DNA from: SAR324 cluster bacterium
GTDB taxonomy: Bacteria; SAR324; XYD2-FULL-50-16
DNA length: 64,000 nucleotides
Reading direction: 5' to 3'
NCBI GenBank assembly: GCA_028282885.1
Contig: JANQGX010000056.1
Span: forward strand, 165,563 to 229,562
The position numbers and the translations under genes were made by a program. This document shows, piece by piece, positions 55,254 to 64,000 of the stretch (position 1 is the stretch's first letter; the number at the start of each line of letters is the position of its first letter). The notes beneath the pieces are model-generated. The model was not told the DNA's origin, made no database searches, and worked only from the letters and a program-made list of their open reading frames with translations.

Positions 55254-56780
55254 TTATCCCAATAACTGCAGGACGTTTGTCGGCATTTGGTTTGATTGGG
55301 CCAACATCGCCGTAGCAGACTGAGTCATAATCTGGTTTTTGGTAAATTCGGCCATCTGCTTAGCCATATCCACATCCCGAATTATGGATTCGGCAGAGAT
55401 CAAATTCTCATTGGCAATTCTGAGATTCGAGAGATTGGCTTCCAGTGTGTTCTTCTGGAAAGCTCCAAGCTCGCCACGGTCAGAAGTCATCTGGTCGATA
55501 GCCGCATCAACCAGTTTCAGGGTATCCTGGGCTCCCTGGAAGGTTCGGACGTCAATGTCAGCCAGGCTTTTGAATCCGGATTGGGTTGCAATACCTTTGG
55601 CAAGGCTTTCAGCATCCGCACTTTTAACTGAAACTCCAACCGTCTGATTCTGGTTGGCGCCAACCTGAAATTTCATGGCATTTTGGGCAACAAATACCCT
55701 GCCCACTGATATACCATCTGAAGGGATTTCCGGTCGTTCTTCAACAACACCTTCATCCCCTTCGACTTCAATATCAGCCACTTCACAATCAGGCGGAACC
55801 AAAACACCCTTTCCTTCGCCGTAGTACCGGACACTCAGTCCATCAACACAAGCTGCTCCTTCAACACCGGTCAATATCTGACCTCGACCGATTGCAGACT
55901 CACCGTTAATGGTACCTTTGATATCCTGCCCCTGGTTGGACATCATGATTTCCCCGGCATTCTCACTCAACACACCCGCCGTACTACTGGAAACCTGAAA
56001 GTCGCCTTCAGATCCGTATTCACGATGATACACCTCAATCATCCCCCCTTCGTTCAGGAGAATATCCACATTCAGTCCTTTTCTTTCGATCTCGGATCTC
56101 AGGTTCTGGACTGTTGTCTCTGCTGTATCATCCGAATTGGATTTGTAAGAGGCCATCTTACCGTTTTCGATAACTGTCAACGTTTCGCCGCCGTTCACCA
56201 GTTCTTGCGTGAGACCTGTTGACCCGATTACATTTGCTTTGGATGCAATCTGGGTCACCTTGACATCGAATCCGTGTTCCCTGGAGTCACCTGTTTCCAG
56301 ACTGGCTCCTACAAATTCGAGGTCATCGCCAGTCGTGGTCCCGGAAGCACCATTGGATCCATCCAGTAGGCGCTTGTTTCCGAACTGGGCCTGCCTAGCT
56401 ATCCGGTTGATCGTCTCGATGGCATTTTCGATCTCTCTCTGATCCGCCTCCAGCATCACCTCATCGTTAACCCCCTCATTAGCCGCGTGTATCGCGAGCT
56501 GCCGGATTCCAACCAGGAGATTATTAATCTCACTCATATTGGCTTCCGTGGTCTGGATGAGAGAAACAGCGGTTTCAGAATTGTCAATCGCTTGTTTCAT
56601 ACCAGCTATCTGGGCACGCATCTGCTCTGAAATAACGAGCTGCGCCGGTCCTTCGGACGCTCTGTTGATGCTGAGTCCAGATGACAGTTTTTCCAGTGTC
56701 TTTCCCAATCTCAACTGGTTTGCAGCCAAGTTGCGATGAGAATTTAACGCACTGGTGTTATGGTTTATTCGCAAACTCAT
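55254..56780 (-). CDS. fliC: Flagellin (copy 2)
   Basis: 508-residue filament protein with conserved ends (MSLRINHNTSALNSHRNLAA and SAESIIRDVDMAKQMAEFTK, ending NVLQLLG). The central domain carries cysteines 311 and 332, in GAACVDGLSVRYYG and PDCEVADIEV, followed by an acidic stretch (EGDEGVVEERPEIPSDG). AGGAGGT precedes the start. Its leader has two perfect hairpins (56808-56825 and 56829-56859). Confidence 0.97.
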   Translation of the reverse strand: MSLRINHNTSALNSHRNLAANQLRLGKTLEKLSSGLSINRASEGPAQLVISEQMRAQIAGMKQAIDNSETAVSLIQTTEANMSEINNLLVGIRQLAIHAANEGVNDEVMLEADQREIENAIETINRIARQAQFGNKRLLDGSNGASGTTTGDDLEFVGASLETGDSREHGFDVKVTQIASKANVIGSTGLTQELVNGGETLTVIENGKMASYKSNSDDTAETTVQNLRSEIERKGLNVDILLNEGGMIEVYHREYGSEGDFQVSSSTAGVLSENAGEIMMSNQGQDIKGTINGESAIGRGQILTGVEGAACVDGLSVRYYGEGKGVLVPPDCEVADIEVEGDEGVVEERPEIPSDGISVGRVFVAQNAMKFQVGANQNQTVGVSVKSADAESLAKGIATQSGFKSLADIDVRTFQGAQDTLKLVDAAIDQMTSDRGELGAFQKNTLEANLSNLRIANENLISAESIIRDVDMAKQMAEFTKNQIMTQSATAMLAQSNQMPTNVLQLLG

Positions 56781-57427
56781 AACTACCTCCTTGTATAAGT
56801 TTTTAATGAATCTCTACAGAGATTCTTTGGAACAATGCACCTTCCCTTGGGATTGTTCCCTGTGCTGACTGTTTAATCTCCCTAAATTGCTTACCTCCGT
56901 TTAAGGTTTAAAAAAAAGGCCGAAGCCCGGATGAGAAAGTCACAACATTGATTAGAAATAGGATTAATAAATAATAATAAGTGACTATACAGTGAGTTAT
57001 AATAGCTTTGATTTTTATAATTAATTTCTACTAAAACGGACCGGTGTTCCTGTTTGCCGATGCGAAATACTTCATGTAATGACGCACCCCTTTTTAACCG
57101 GATTTAGCTAGGGATCCTTACATTTCACCTCTCCCAACCCCCAACTGGGGTAACAGCGAAGGTTGCGGACAGACCCTGGGAATCAATTCTGCCCTAGGGC
57201 TTCTTATCACAAACGAGCCACGTTTTGTGCTTTTATGCCGGGCAATAAGTGCAATTACTAGGACCTGATTCCCAAACGGGACCACTTGTCATAAACGGAC
57301 TCCGGCAACAGATCTGTCAAAATGGAATCGCACCTACCGACTCCACCACCTTCATTGAATATCCTATTCATCCATCAACATCTCAACAGAATGACCAGTA
57401 ACTGTTCGTGCCCGCACAGCTCCATTC
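56781..57427. other. Flagellin intergenic region, 647 bases
   Basis: Holds the copy 2 leader with the stems GAATCTCT/AGAGATTC (56808-56825) and GGAACAAT/ATTGTTCC (56829-56859), an orphan flagellin-type ribosome binding site (GGAGGTAAG on the minus strand near 56895) with no start codon behind it, and a UUCG-loop terminator at 56911-56930. The rest shows nothing recognisable. Confidence 0.5.
56911..56930 (-). terminator. UUCG-loop terminator between flagellin copies 3 and 2
   Basis: On the minus strand GGGC-TTCG-GCC(T) is followed by about eight T, a small but typical intrinsic terminator. It lies about 500 bases past copy 3 and 130 bases before copy 2, so copy 2 should have its own promoter in between. 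Confidence 0.5.
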
Positions 57428-58951
57428 CTAGTGAAGCAGTCGTAATACCTCTTCAGATACCTGGTTGGCCTGCGCAAGCATGGCAGCAGATGACTGGGTT
57501 TTGATCTGGTCTTTGGTGTACACAGCCATCTCCTTCGCCATATCGGTATCCCTGATGATTGATTCCGATGAAATCAGATTTTCATTTGCCACCTTTAGGT
57601 TGGACAGGTTCGTCTCCAGGGCATTTTTTTGAATTGCTCCCAATCTTCCCCTCTCGGCAGAGATCTGCGCAATTGCCCTGTCAACTACCCTCAACGAATC
57701 CTGGGCTTTTTCAAACGTCTGGACATTGATGTCACCCAGTGATCGAAAACCCGATTTGTTAATGACATCCGTTGCCAAACTCACCGGCTTCATGTTGCTT
57801 AATGAGAATCCGACCGTATTGGCCAGATTGCCCCCCACCTGAAAAGTCATGGAATTTTGCGAAACGTATACTCGTCCTACTGCAATTCCTTCCTCCGGTA
57901 TCTCAAGATCCTCTTGTTGACTGTCAGCACCATCGACATCAAGGTCATAGACTTCACAGTCAGGTTCCGTGAGCAATTCTTTCCCGTCAGCATAATAATA
58001 TACACTTAAGCCTTCGATGCATTTGGCCCCTTCTATGCCGGTGAGGAGCCTCCCTGCCCCGATGGCGGACTCGCCGTTTATCGTACCTTTCACATTTTTG
58101 CCTTCGACGGAAGTCATGATGTCCCCCGCCTCGGCGCTAAAGACCCCGGCCGTACTACTTGTGACCTGAAAAGTGTGCCCGGAGCCATACTCCCGATGCT
58201 TTATTTCGATGATACCGGAGTCGTCCACCTCAACATCCACATTAAGCCTGTTCCGTTCAACCTCTGATCGAAGTTTTTGAACAGCCGTACTGACGGTATC
58301 ATCTCGACCAGTGACATAGCTTGCCATTTTTCCATCTTCAATGATGACCAGTTTCTCCCCGGCATCAATCATATCCTGGGTTAAGGCCGTACTTCCCCGG
58401 ACACCAGACCTGGTCGCTGTCTGGGTGATCCTCACCTCAAACCCGTTTTCCCGGGAATCCTTGGTCGCCATGGTTGCATTGGCAAACTCCAGGTTTTTAC
58501 CTGTCGTTGTACCGGTTACACCATTGGAACCATCCAATAGTTTTTTCTCGCCAAATTGGGCATTTAACGCAATCTGATGAATGGTATTCAACGCATTCTC
58601 GATTTCGGTCTGATCCGCTGCCAGTGTGACCTCATCATTTGCTCCCGAATTAAGCGAGTGTATGACAAGTTGCCTGATACCGGTCAACAGTGATGTTATC
58701 TCTCCCATATTCGCTTCTGTGGTTTGCAGAAGCGAAACCGCAGTCTGGGAGTTATCTATCGCCTGGTTCAGCCCCACAATCTGAGATCGCAGATGTTCAG
58801 ATATGGCAAACGCTGCAGGTCCGTCAGAAGCCCTATTGATTCGCAGTCCGGACGACAAGCGTTCCAGAGAGCGAGACAGGTCCTTCTGATTGAACTGGAG
58901 GTTGCGATTTGCGTTAATAGCCCTGACATTATGATTCACACGAAAAGTCAT
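57428..58951 (-). CDS. fliC: Flagellin (copy 3)
   Basis: 507-residue filament protein, the most different of the four canonical copies. Its ends are MTFRVNHNVRAINANRNLQF and SSESIIRDTDMAKEMAVYTK, finishing SEEVLRLLH. Cysteines 311 and 332 (GAKCIEGLSVYYYADG and PDCEVYDLDV) match the other copies. GGGAGGT precedes the ATG. A GGAGAG/CTCTCC stem (58983-59007) lies in its leader. Confidence 0.96.
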   Translation of the reverse strand: MTFRVNHNVRAINANRNLQFNQKDLSRSLERLSSGLRINRASDGPAAFAISEHLRSQIVGLNQAIDNSQTAVSLLQTTEANMGEITSLLTGIRQLVIHSLNSGANDEVTLAADQTEIENALNTIHQIALNAQFGEKKLLDGSNGVTGTTTGKNLEFANATMATKDSRENGFEVRITQTATRSGVRGSTALTQDMIDAGEKLVIIEDGKMASYVTGRDDTVSTAVQKLRSEVERNRLNVDVEVDDSGIIEIKHREYGSGHTFQVTSSTAGVFSAEAGDIMTSVEGKNVKGTINGESAIGAGRLLTGIEGAKCIEGLSVYYYADGKELLTEPDCEVYDLDVDGADSQQEDLEIPEEGIAVGRVYVSQNSMTFQVGGNLANTVGFSLSNMKPVSLATDVINKSGFRSLGDINVQTFEKAQDSLRVVDRAIAQISAERGRLGAIQKNALETNLSNLKVANENLISSESIIRDTDMAKEMAVYTKDQIKTQSSAAMLAQANQVSEEVLRLLH

Positions 58952-59118
58952 AATCTACCTCCCTGTAGATTAGATCACATTCGGAGAGCACAACTCTCGA
59001 ACTCTCCAATCCGATTCCATGTCAAAGACTTGATTATAAACACTATTTTCAAACCATTAAGACACTCCTGTTATGATTTTAATAGCTATTTCGTCTCCCT
59101 GAGATGCAGGAATCGGAA

Positions 59119-60648
59119 CTAACCCAACAGTTGCAACACGTTTTGAGGCAACTGGTTAGACTGCGCCAGCATGGCAGTAGCAGACTGGGTCATAATCTGG
59201 TTCTTTGTGAATTCCGCCATTTCTTTCGCCATATCCACATCCCTGATCACGGATTCTGAAGAGATCAGGTTTTCGTTGGCAATTCTCAAGTTGGACAGAT
59301 TGGCTTCCAAGGTATTCTTCTGGAAAGCCCCCATATCACCTCTGGATGAAGTGACTTCGTTGATAGCCTGATCAACGATTTTCAAGGTATCCTGTGCTCC
59401 CTGGAAATTCGTAACATCGACATCAGCCAGACTTTGAAAACCGGAAGCATTGGCCACTCCCTTAGCCAGGCTTTCCGGATCAGAACTCTTAACCGAGATC
59501 CCGACAGTCTGTCCATGGTTTGCACCAACCTGGAACTTCATGGAATTTTGTGCTACGAAGACACGTCCTACCGAAACACCTGCTTCGGTGATTTCAAGAG
59601 GTTGGTCTTCCGGCATCACTTCGCCCTCCCCAACTTCCATATCAGCAACGGTACATCCCGGAGCAACAGCCAGATCCTTGCCTTCTCCGTAAAACCTCAC
59701 ACTCAGACCGTCAACACACTTTGCGCCGGCAACGCCCGTCAAAATCTGCCCTCTTCCAACAGCCGATTCACCGTTGATGGTTCCTTTAACATCCAGACCG
59801 GCCTCGGCAATATCGATTTCACCGGATTCCTTACTAAGAACCCCTGCGGTTGAACTGGAAACCTGAAAATTGTAGTCCGAACCGAATTCCTTGTGGAAGA
59901 TTTCGATAGATCCGGTTTCTCCCAGAAAGACATCGACATTCAATCCCTTGCGATCCACTTCCGATCTGAGGTTCTGGACCAAGGTTTCGGCAGTATCATC
60001 AGCATTGGAAGTGTAGGTGGCCATTTTACCGTTTTCTATTACGGTCAACGTTTCACCTGCTTTCACAAGTTCATCCGTCAAAGCTGTGCTTCCTATAACA
60101 GTCGCTTTGGTTGCGGCCTGGGAAATTTTGACATCAAATCCATTCTCCCTCGAATCACCAGTGTTCAGGGTTGCTTCAACAAACTCAAGATAGTCCCCGG
60201 TTGTAGTGGCTGAGGCACCCCTGGATCCATCCAGAAGCTTTTTCTGTCCAAATTGTGCCTGATCCGAAATCCGGGCAATGGTTGACAGGGCGTTTTCAAT
60301 CTCTCTCTGATCGGCTTCAAGCATCACCTCATCGTTCACACCTTCGTTAGAGGCGTGGATGGCAAGCTGCCTGATGCTGACCAACAGATTGTTGATCTCT
60401 GCCATGTTGGCTTCTGTTGTCTGAACCAACGATATGGCTGTTTCAGAGTTGTCGATGGCCTGATTCATCCCTGCAATCTGGGCACGCATCTGCTCAGATA
60501 TCACGAGGGAAGCTGGTCCCTCGGATGCTCGATTGATGCTCAATCCAGATGACAATCTTTCAAGCGTTTTGGCCATATCGGCCTGATTTGCCTGCAGATT
60601 TCTGTGCGAATTTATAGCACTTGTATTATGGTTTATCCTTAAACTCAT
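59119..60648 (-). CDS. fliC: Flagellin (copy 4)
   Basis: 509-residue filament protein very similar to copy 2 (MSLRINHNTSAINSHRNLQA; SVIRDVDMAKEMAEFTKNQI; ending NVLQLLG). Cysteines 311 and 332 (GAKCVDGLSVRFYGEG and PGCTVADMEV) are conserved. GGAGGT lies before the ATG, and a perfect hairpin CTAACACA-AGCTG-TGTGTTAG (60666-60686) sits just ahead of it. Copy 3 lies 167 bases downstream. Confidence 0.97.
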   Translation of the reverse strand: MSLRINHNTSAINSHRNLQANQADMAKTLERLSSGLSINRASEGPASLVISEQMRAQIAGMNQAIDNSETAISLVQTTEANMAEINNLLVSIRQLAIHASNEGVNDEVMLEADQREIENALSTIARISDQAQFGQKKLLDGSRGASATTTGDYLEFVEATLNTGDSRENGFDVKISQAATKATVIGSTALTDELVKAGETLTVIENGKMATYTSNADDTAETLVQNLRSEVDRKGLNVDVFLGETGSIEIFHKEFGSDYNFQVSSSTAGVLSKESGEIDIAEAGLDVKGTINGESAVGRGQILTGVAGAKCVDGLSVRFYGEGKDLAVAPGCTVADMEVGEGEVMPEDQPLEITEAGVSVGRVFVAQNSMKFQVGANHGQTVGISVKSSDPESLAKGVANASGFQSLADVDVTNFQGAQDTLKIVDQAINEVTSSRGDMGAFQKNTLEANLSNLRIANENLISSESVIRDVDMAKEMAEFTKNQIMTQSATAMLAQSNQLPQNVLQLLG

Positions 60649-61463
60649 TTTCTACCTCCTTGTAGCTAACACAAGCTGTGTGTTAGATCTGACTAACTCA
60701 GGACCAAATCCAGCCCCGAGTTGAAAAAACCAAATTGGATAATCCCTCCTGGATTACCCCTCAACAAAAAGATGGTATTGTCCCGATTACCGGAAATCTC
60801 TCTCATAGAGCAATCCGAACAATAGACGGTTAAAAATTAATGACCACTCTCCTAAAAAAATGGTCTTTGAAAAAAAACAACGCAACTTCACCTCTTCAAA
60901 TCGGGTACATCCAACTTCAGTTTATATGAAACTCATTGTATAAACTTCTCTTCATGGACCTTCTCCATACGGAGTGGTCCCTCTCCGCTCCAGGTTAAAC
61001 ATATGGGGATTAATCATACACCAACCCACACTGCGGACTGATCCCCCGAACCTAATTTGCCTACTGACGTTAACCTCCATCATTAAAATCAGGCCGAACT
61101 GATAGGATCTTGTGTTTGATCCGGATAAATCCGGGAAACCCACTTGCAGATATTTCATACGCAAAACCTGAACATCTTCATAGCAATTAAAATCCTGATT
61201 GCGTGCAACGACCAACGGTTCCAAGTGTTCAATTTGTTTCAAGTCTGAATGTATGCGCAGACATAGCGCATCGTCCCAACTACCGACCCGGATACAACAC
61301 AATCTGATCAATCAAACTGAACAACAAATTATCGCCATTTTGCACATAAACCCTTTTATGCAGGCAGTTACGTTAATCAAAGTTAAACGGATCTGTCTTA
61401 ATAGCAGCTACACAAACTACGCTGCTTTAAGAAAGGAGATTACTTCCTGCTCATTTCCGAACC
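60649..61463. other. Flagellin intergenic region, 815 bases
   Basis: Contains the copy 4 leader hairpin (60666-60686) and a nearly perfect nine-pair stem, GGATAATCC/GGATTACCC (60737-60759), followed on the minus strand by TTTTTT after eight bases, possibly a terminator. A 119-codon minus-strand ORF (60952-61311) lacks any recognisable feature and is not called. Confidence 0.45.
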
Positions 61464-62795
61464 TCACCCGAGCATTTTCTTGATCTGCTCCACCATTTCA
61501 CCTGCTTTCTCGCTGGACAGGCAGAGATTCTCCTTACATTCCGCCGGGGAAGTGGACATACTACCCCTGAGCAACTGGATAGTTCGATCCGTATAGTCAT
61601 TCTCCTTCAACTTTAGTTCTTTATTCAGGTAATCCAAATAAACAACACTCCATAAAGTCATTTTGAGGGCATCTTTCCTCGATGCTTCATTCACTATCTC
61701 AATAGAGGTGAGATCGCTAAATCCGCTCATGGTTGTTAGACCGACAGCCAGGTATTTTGGATCAACAGAGGGAATGCTCAACATCTCCACATTTGTGCCG
61801 GCCGGGTCTATGGGCACAGTTATCCCGTTTTGACTGAGACGGACATAACCGACGATCTGACCCGGGTATTCGATATCCCCATCGTAAAACAGAACCAAAC
61901 CATCCGTGTGTTTGTTATTACGATCACCTATTAAGAACCCACCATCCCCGTGAGCGCTTTCCGAATCTATTGTTCCTGCTATGTCAATCCCCGGTATGGA
62001 CGACTCAAATTCACCCGGATTTTTGGAAACCAGGGACGTCGATTCACTCATCACTTTGAAATTGTTCTTCGACCCCAATTGATTATGTCTAAAAAACAGC
62101 CTGTTATCCCTGGTTCTAAACACATCCACATCCAGGTTTTGATCCAGCAGAATCTTTTTTAGATTTACTACCAGGGATTCCGGAGTCTCACCTTTTTTCA
62201 AGCGGTATCGAAGCTTCAAAGTCCCGTCATCTATGCCAATAGATTGCTCTCTATCGATCTCCTCCTGTGTCAATGGACTAACCCCTGTATACATACTTGG
62301 TCGGGGGACCTGATAAATTGCAACTGCGTAACCCGGTTCGCCGGATGAAGCCACACGGGCCGACCCACGGATAAATTTCAGGCTCTCGCCATTAACTTCA
62401 GCTCTTATTCCACAATCCCCGTTTAGTAACTTTCTGTTCTGGAAGCTGGCGTTGTTCACCGCATCTTCTATCATAACCAATCGATCACCAATATATTTAT
62501 TAATGACGGATTTGGGTATGACAGTAGAGCCCTTGCCATCATCCATATCGTTGAGAAAATGGCCGATCTCCTGAAGCCAGAACGTTATTTTTTCAATGCC
62601 TTTTTGAGCAGCCTGAATTAGGGAAACACCGGTCTCCAATTGACCTATGGTTTCAAACCGCCCCTGGTTCACGGATGAGACGTACTTCATATCGAGTAAT
62701 GGATCAAGACCATCCTGCTCACCTCCCTGTTTGCCCTTCAGTCTTTCATCCAGCTCATCCAACTTGAACGCACATTGATTGTTATAGGATATCAC
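61464..62795 (-). CDS. Strongly diverged flagellin-like protein
   Basis: 443-residue paralogue inside the array. The central domain is plainly related to its neighbours: LGSKNNFKVMSESTSLVSKN, then GIDIAGTIDSESAHGDGGFL, then TDGLVLFYDGD aligns with CIDGLQIRYSGD. The canonical ends are gone. There is no LSSGL...NRA motif and no C-terminal MAEFTK...MLAQ...LL; instead it starts MISYNNQCAFKLDELDERLK and ends CLSSEKAGEMVEQIKKMLG. Both central cysteines are replaced, and new cysteines occur near the ends. The frame is fully open. It starts at GTG with AGGAGG five bases upstream, so it looks expressed. It may be a minor filament, cap or junction component rather than a bulk flagellin. Confidence 0.75.
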   Translation of the reverse strand: MISYNNQCAFKLDELDERLKGKQGGEQDGLDPLLDMKYVSSVNQGRFETIGQLETGVSLIQAAQKGIEKITFWLQEIGHFLNDMDDGKGSTVIPKSVINKYIGDRLVMIEDAVNNASFQNRKLLNGDCGIRAEVNGESLKFIRGSARVASSGEPGYAVAIYQVPRPSMYTGVSPLTQEEIDREQSIGIDDGTLKLRYRLKKGETPESLVVNLKKILLDQNLDVDVFRTRDNRLFFRHNQLGSKNNFKVMSESTSLVSKNPGEFESSIPGIDIAGTIDSESAHGDGGFLIGDRNNKHTDGLVLFYDGDIEYPGQIVGYVRLSQNGITVPIDPAGTNVEMLSIPSVDPKYLAVGLTTMSGFSDLTSIEIVNEASRKDALKMTLWSVVYLDYLNKELKLKENDYTDRTIQLLRGSMSTSPAECKENLCLSSEKAGEMVEQIKKMLG

Positions 62796-63904
62796 ATCAA
62801 CCTCCTGATAATAAAATTCCCTAACAATATCAGCTCAATGAACTTATCTGATTATAAAACTACATGTTTGGATGATTAGCGGGATCATCCATGATCGCTT
62901 TGAAACAGAATTCAAATGGTAGAGTGTCCGCATAATCAGATCAGTCTGATGCCGCACTCTGCAACCCTGGTGCCAGTAGAAGATTATCTGACTTCCCTGT
63001 CGGACTCCTCCTTCATCATATCGATCATCAGGCAATCTGCATGATAATGGATCAACTAACAATTCAATTTGCCATCTTGATTCGATACCTAACCTGCTTG
63101 TTCATGCAGGTCATTTTCGACCGGGTTGCACGTGAACCATTTATTTTACTGAATTGGTGTTTTGTCCCGTTCAGATCTATACTGGTGTCCCGCATTTACG
63201 TTAAAACCTATTTGGTCCTTGTCTCCTCCTTTGATCTTCTTTTGAACCGCCAATCGCCCGGAACTTCCCTGTCCTCGGTAGTTCAATGATATTATTAAAT
63301 AAACGGATCGCGCATCTTCTGCCGATCCTTTGTCGGCCTGTAAGCCATTCCACAATCAAACCACTGCCTGATTGAAGGTATGGCTTGCCATAGAAATACT
63401 CTTCTGAATTTCAGCTTCCTTGCCGATTTGCAGTTCAAGTCATACCTCGCCAATTTCTGCATACATAATCAACAGAGCCATGAAACTATATTCCTCAAGC
63501 ATTGTCCGCCGCTATCTCTGCATGCAAGACAACAGTTAAAAATGATTCATTCGGCAATCCGGGCCGGTTCCGGAAACTTACTCCTCATGTCCCATTCAGA
63601 CCCATACCAAATATGATTATTGGTCAAATGTTCATACATCAGAACGTTCCTTTCGGTTCTTACCTAACCTCCTTACTAATTAATAAGTAAGGGAAAGAGA
63701 TTGTTTCTTCATTGAAAACGCCCTTGTCTTGGTTCAATATGATCCTTTTCAACATTAGACCACTCTGATTCTGATTCAAAACACGCATTTCAACGCCAAT
63801 TCAGAAAGCTGAGCCGTAAAGACAGTAGCCAGCCATATCCTTGCCCTCCTCGATTGTTGATCGATGATATCATCACAGGCTTCAGCTATATGAACTATGA
63901 TCTT
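62796..63904. other. Flagellin intergenic region, 1109 bases, with an orphan leader
   Basis: Between the diverged flagellin-like gene and the next flagellin. Near 63668-63692 the minus strand carries a hairpin (CCTTACT/AGTAAGG) running into AAGGAGGTTAGG, like the leaders of real copies, but no start codon or ORF follows. This may be the start of a decayed copy. No credible coding sequence was found elsewhere in the gap. Confidence 0.45.
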
Positions 63905-64000
63905 CTACTGCAGCAAAGCCAGTACATTGTTCGGGGTCTGGTTGGCCTGGGCCAGCATGGCCGTGGCTGCCTGGGTCATGATCTGGTACTTGGTAAACTC
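63905..64000 (-). CDS. fliC: Flagellin (copy 6, C-terminus only; continues past window)
   Basis: Only the last 31 residues plus stop are inside the window. They read EFTKYQIMTQAATAMLAQAN and end NNVLALLQ, the standard C-terminal helix of flagellins and very close to the same region in copies 1, 2 and 4. The array therefore extends beyond 64 kb. Confidence 0.93.
   Translation of the reverse strand, partial: EFTKYQIMTQAATAMLAQANQTPNNVLALLQ

Noticed and set aside
60952..61311. 119-codon minus-strand ORF between flagellin copies
   Set aside because: The translation does not align with flagellin or any family I know and has odd composition; probably random.
63146..63355. Possible remnant of flagellin coding sequence (LQADKGSAEDARS) in the 1.1-kb gap
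   Set aside because: Only a few residues resemble LQADQNEIRNAL; not enough to claim homology by eye.

Overview
The window looks like a piece of chromosome from a Gram-negative, flagellated bacterium. The signs are a beta-barrel porin, lipoprotein and Sec signal peptides, a DsbA-like thiol oxidoreductase, FliG and a flagellin array. Metabolism includes an oxygen-sensitive ferredoxin-type 2-oxoacid oxidoreductase tied to an NADH-oxidising module, an IspE non-mevalonate isoprenoid step and a PfaA-type polyketide/fatty-acid synthase. This mix recalls deltaproteobacterial, SAR324-like or Magnetococcus-like lineages, but there is no rRNA or other taxonomic marker, so the placement is only a guess. 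Gene density is moderate, with several intergenic stretches of 0.5 to 1.35 kb. No tRNA, rRNA, CRISPR array, insertion sequence or phage gene was recognised.

Layout: 1-2.0 kb holds the end of a response regulator gene, tag (3-methyladenine glycosylase) and a TetR regulator. 2.5-8.7 kb is one seven-gene minus-strand operon, porGDAB followed by NuoE/NuoF/HoxU-like genes, predicted to pass electrons between a 2-oxoacid, ferredoxin and NAD(H). 9.2-15.2 kb is sparse: two cysteine-cluster (YkgJ-type) proteins on either side of a porin with a very long upstream region, then a decayed amino-acid ABC transporter ATPase. 15.2-20.2 kb is a single 1650-residue protein whose C-terminal third resembles the ATP-grasp and phosphohistidine domains of PPDK/PEP synthase. 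20.2-38.2 kb is mixed housekeeping: a two-component pair, a cobalamin-type radical SAM protein, Nudix, metallo-beta-lactamase fold, rhomboid, RtcB, GAPDH, a zinc-ribbon DnaC-like ATPase, RpiB, GlyA, an inositol-phosphatase-like enzyme, YqgE, a degenerate nuclease-fold protein, Ndk and two unknowns.

38.5-45.4 kb encodes PfaA in two overlapping frames. KS-AT-three ACPs lie in one frame and KR-DH in the -1 frame. The junction has a run of ten A in the correct phase for a U_UUA_AAA/A_AAA_AAA slippery site, followed after five bases by a stem-loop. It is the best candidate for something new here: a programmed frameshift that would make either KS-AT-ACP alone or the full synthase. A homopolymer sequencing error or a real mutation remains possible.

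45.7-53.2 kb holds fliG, a DUF167 gene, radA, a lysine-rich unknown, a double-receiver HD-GYP regulator, a DsbA-like protein, ispE and a 47-residue lipoprotein. 53.4-64.0 kb is a tandem minus-strand flagellin array: four full-length flagellins (507-509 residues), one strongly diverged paralogue that has lost the canonical ends, and the C-terminus of a sixth at the window edge. The four canonical flagellins all carry two cysteines at matching central positions, unusual in a protein family that is normally cysteine-free. FliG, the HD-GYP protein and the flagellins make the last 18 kb a motility-rich region.
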